DNA of 8,311 nucleotides from Spartobacteria bacterium (GTDB taxonomy: Bacteria > Verrucomicrobiota > Verrucomicrobiae > Chthoniobacterales > UBA6821), in the NCBI GenBank assembly GCA_003136515.1, contig PLEU01000188.1:493-8803 (forward strand), given 5' to 3'. Shown here piece by piece: positions 6,209 through 8,311 of the stretch. The stretch's first letter is position 1. Each line of letters opens with the position of its first letter. Made by a program: the position numbers and the translations under genes. The notes under the pieces are model-generated. The model did not search any database and had not been told where the DNA came from. It saw only the letters and a list, made by a program, of their open reading frames with translations.

Positions 6209-8311
6209 TCATTTAATTGCGTGGCGCAAGCGTAGACTGTTTGCAATTACTGAAACACTGCTAAGAGCCATGGCGGCGCTTGCGAGCATCGGATTCAAAA
6301 GTAATCCAAAAAACGGGTAGAGGACGCCTGCCGCGATGGGAATGCCGAGCGCGTTATATGCGAAGGCAAATGTCAGATTCAGCCGAATGTTATTCATGGT
6401 CGCATGGCTTAACTCAATGGCTCGAACAAGTCCGTTCAAATCCCCTTTTACAAGGGTAACTCCTGCGCTCTCCATCGCGACATCGGTTCCCGTGCCCATT
6501 GCGATGCCTACATCGGCTGCAGCTAGCGCTGGAGCATCGTTGACGCCGTCTCCGGCCATGGCAACCCGTCCTCCTTCCTTCTTTAGCATGACCACAAAAT
6601 CGTGTTTTCTTTCGGGTGTGATTTGGGCCTCCACCCGGTCGATATGCAGATTGTCGCCAACAAGCCTGGCCGTTTCGGCGTGGTCCCCCGTGAGCATGAC
6701 CAGCTTGATGCCCAAATGATGCAAAGCTTTTACGGCATTAGGAGTGGATTCCTTGATCGGGTCGCTGACCGCGAGGATCCCGGCAACTGCCCCATCTATT
6801 CCAACGAAGAAGACCGTTTCGCCATTCTTGCGTAAATCTGAAACTATTGTGGCCAAGGATTCTGGTACGGATGCGCCGACAAGTTCAGCCTGCCCGAGCG
6901 TCACCTGATGACCTTCCACCTTGCCGCGAACTCCCTGCCCGGCGAACGATTCAAAACCTTCCACTGAACTCAGAGTCACATTCCTCATCCTCGCTCCCTT
7001 GACGATGGCGGAAGCCAGAGGATGTTCGCTAGCCGCCTCAACCGAAGCCGCCAACTTGAGGAGGCTCATCTCATCCACACCTCCGGCAACGGCGACTCGG
7101 GTCAGCGTCGGCTTCCCTTCGGTCAATGTTCCCGTTTTGTCGATAGCCAGCACATTAACCTTTTCGAGCCGTTCCAAGGCTTCCGCATCTTTGATCAAGA
7201 CTCCGAGTTGAGCCCCTCGACCTACACCGACCATAATCGACATGGGTGTAGCCAGCCCCAAGGCACAAGGGCAGGCAATGATGAGCACGGCAACCGCATT
7301 GACGAAGGCATAAACAAAACGGGGTTCTGGCCCAAAGGTGGCCCACACGATAAAAGTGACTAAAGAGATGAGTAAGACGACGGGAACGAAATAACCCGAG
7401 ACCCTGTCGGCCAGACGTTGGATCGGGGCGCGGCTGCGCTGGGCGTCCGCGACCATGGCGACGATCCGGGCCAGAAGAGTGTCGTTACCGATCTTCTCGG
7501 CTTTCATTACAAAACTGCCGGTACCATTGACGGTGCCTCCCGTCACTTTGCCGTCTTTATCTTTCATCACCGGAATAGGCTCTCCGGTCACCATCGACTC
7601 ATCTACTGCGCTTTGGCCTTCCTGAACGATGCCGTCCACGGGCACTTTTCCGCCGGGTCGCACGCGCAAGCGATCTCCAACTTTGATCTCTTCCAACGGA
7701 ACATCCACTTCACTTCCGTCTTCCTTTAAGAGCCGTGCTGTTTTAGGAGCCAAGCCAAGCAATGCCTTGATCGCCGCACCGGTTGAAGCACGAGCTTTGA
7801 GTTCGAGAACCTGACCCAAGAGAACAAGCACGGTAATGACCGCTGCCGCCTCAAAATAGACTGCCACGGTTCCGCCCATACGAAAGGAGGAGGGAAAGAG
7901 GGAGGGTATGAGTGTGGCCACAACGCTATAGGTGTAGGCCGACCCGGTGCCAATCGATATCAGGGTAAACATGTTGAGATGGCCCGTGAGGAAAGAGTGT
8001 CCAGCTCTATCAAAAAATGGCCAACCTGCCCACAAGACGACCGGTGTGCTCAAGATGAATTCAATCCATACGACATTTGTCTGGCCTAATGAATGGATGA
8101 GATCGCGTAAACCAGGGACAAATTCCCCCATGGAAAGGATCAAAACCGGAACGGTCAGGGTCAGCCCGATCCAGAACCGGCGCGTCATCGACTTCAGTTC
8201 GACGTTTTCTTCCCCTTGCCCCTCGCCTGTCTTTTTTGGCTCCAACGTCATTCCGCAGATCGGGCATTGGCCGGGATGGTCCTGCTCGATTTGCGGGTGC
8301 ATCGGGCAGGT
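6209..8311 (-). CDS. copA: Copper-type P1B ATPase (CopA/SilP-like), 5' end cut off by window
   Basis: Seven hundred codons are visible and the frame is open to the window edge, so the start lies upstream. A Met at 8300-8302 is internal to the metal-binding domain and is not the start. Numbering from the first visible codon (Thr1), residues 1-25 are a heavy-metal-binding domain, beginning [14 protein letters not shown], with Cys2, Met4, His5, Cys16, Cys19 and Met21. Eight TM segments follow, near 46-66, 82-103, 113-136, 150-171, 309-327, 336-356, 644-666 and 672-695. The P-type signatures are complete: actuator TGE 242-244, TM6 CPC 347-349, phosphorylated Asp391 in DKTGT, SEHP 428-431 of the nucleotide domain, TGD 541-543 and GDGVND 587-592. 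Tyr652-Asn653 in TM7 and Met681 with Ser684-Ser685 in TM8 fit the P1B-1 (Cu+/Ag+) class. It would export Cu(I)/Ag(I) from cytoplasm to periplasm using ATP. No ferredoxin-like HMA domain is visible; one could lie upstream. The gene is 22 bp from the rhodanese and ends in TGA. Confidence 0.95.
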   Translation of the reverse strand, partial: TCPMHPQIEQDHPGQCPICGMTLEPKKTGEGQGEENVELKSMTRRFWIGLTLTVPVLILSMGEFVPGLRDLIHSLGQTNVVWIEFILSTPVVLWAGWPFFDRAGHSFLTGHLNMFTLISIGTGSAYTYSVVATLIPSLFPSSFRMGGTVAVYFEAAAVITVLVLLGQVLELKARASTGAAIKALLGLAPKTARLLKEDGSEVDVPLEEIKVGDRLRVRPGGKVPVDGIVQEGQSAVDESMVTGEPIPVMKDKDGKVTGGTVNGTGSFVMKAEKIGNDTLLARIVAMVADAQRSRAPIQRLADRVSGYFVPVVLLISLVTFIVWATFGPEPRFVYAFVNAVAVLIIACPCALGLATPMSIMVGVGRGAQLGVLIKDAEALERLEKVNVLAIDKTGTLTEGKPTLTRVAVAGGVDEMSLLKLAASVEAASEHPLASAIVKGARMRNVTLSSVEGFESFAGQGVRGKVEGHQVTLGQAELVGASVPESLATIVSDLRKNGETVFFVGIDGAVAGILAVSDPIKESTPNAVKALHHLGIKLVMLTGDHAETARLVGDNLHIDRVEAQITPERKHDFVVMLKKEGGRVAMAGDGVNDAPALAAADVGIAMGTGTDVAMESAGVTLVKGDLNGLVRAIELSHATMNNIRLNLTFAFAYNALGIPIAAGVLYPFFGLLLNPMLASAAMALSSVSVIANSLRLRHAIK

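Noticed and set aside
8300..8302. ATG as the true start of the ATPase
   Set aside because: The frame stays open upstream, and the preceding codons (Thr-Cys-Pro) supply the first conserved Cys of the metal-binding domain, so the real start lies beyond the window.
1..8311. Insertion sequences, CRISPR arrays, tRNA or rRNA genes
   Set aside because: No transposase-like frame, terminal repeats, regularly spaced repeats or RNA-gene signatures were seen on reading either strand.

Overview
All genes in this window lie on the minus strand. They form a heavy-metal (copper/silver) detoxification cluster from a Gram-negative bacterium. Read in the direction of transcription (high to low coordinates), the order is: a copper-type P1B ATPase missing its extreme N-terminus at the window edge (6209-8311); a short membrane rhodanese of the YgaP type (5623-6186); a CusB-type periplasmic adaptor (4048-5472); a CusA-type RND metal pump (869-4051); and, after a 184-bp gap, an exported alpha/beta hydrolase cut off at the left edge (1-684). 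The envelope-spanning RND/adaptor pair requires an outer membrane, which supports a Gram-negative host. I cannot name the lineage from sequence alone. Base composition is near 50% GC or slightly above, and Shine-Dalgarno use is patchy.

The ATPase and the adaptor each carry the same small Cys/Met/His heavy-metal-binding domain, at or near their N-termini. The ATPase would move Cu(I)/Ag(I) from cytoplasm to periplasm. The adaptor and RND pump would take periplasmic metal out across the outer membrane. No outer-membrane channel (CusC/TolC type), CusF-like chaperone or metal regulator is present in the window, so these must lie elsewhere. CusA keeps the three methionines and the glutamate that define Cu(I)/Ag(I) pumps, but has Gln where E. 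coli CusA has the proton-relay Glu939.

Spacing suggests at least two transcription units in the metal cluster. The ATPase and rhodanese are 22 bp apart, with a clear ribosome binding site between them. cusB and cusA overlap by 4 bp (ATGA), a sign of translational coupling. A 150-bp gap with G/C tracts, an inverted repeat, small hairpins and a weak promoter candidate separates the two pairs. A second gap (685-868) holds a striking G-rich stretch just after the cusA stop codon and an AT-rich block just before the hydrolase.

Most points for a second look concern details within a known type of system: the rhodanese placed between the ATPase and RND genes, the altered relay residue in CusA, the long N-terminus of CusB, and the two intergenic regions. 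I found no insertion sequence, CRISPR array, tRNA or rRNA.
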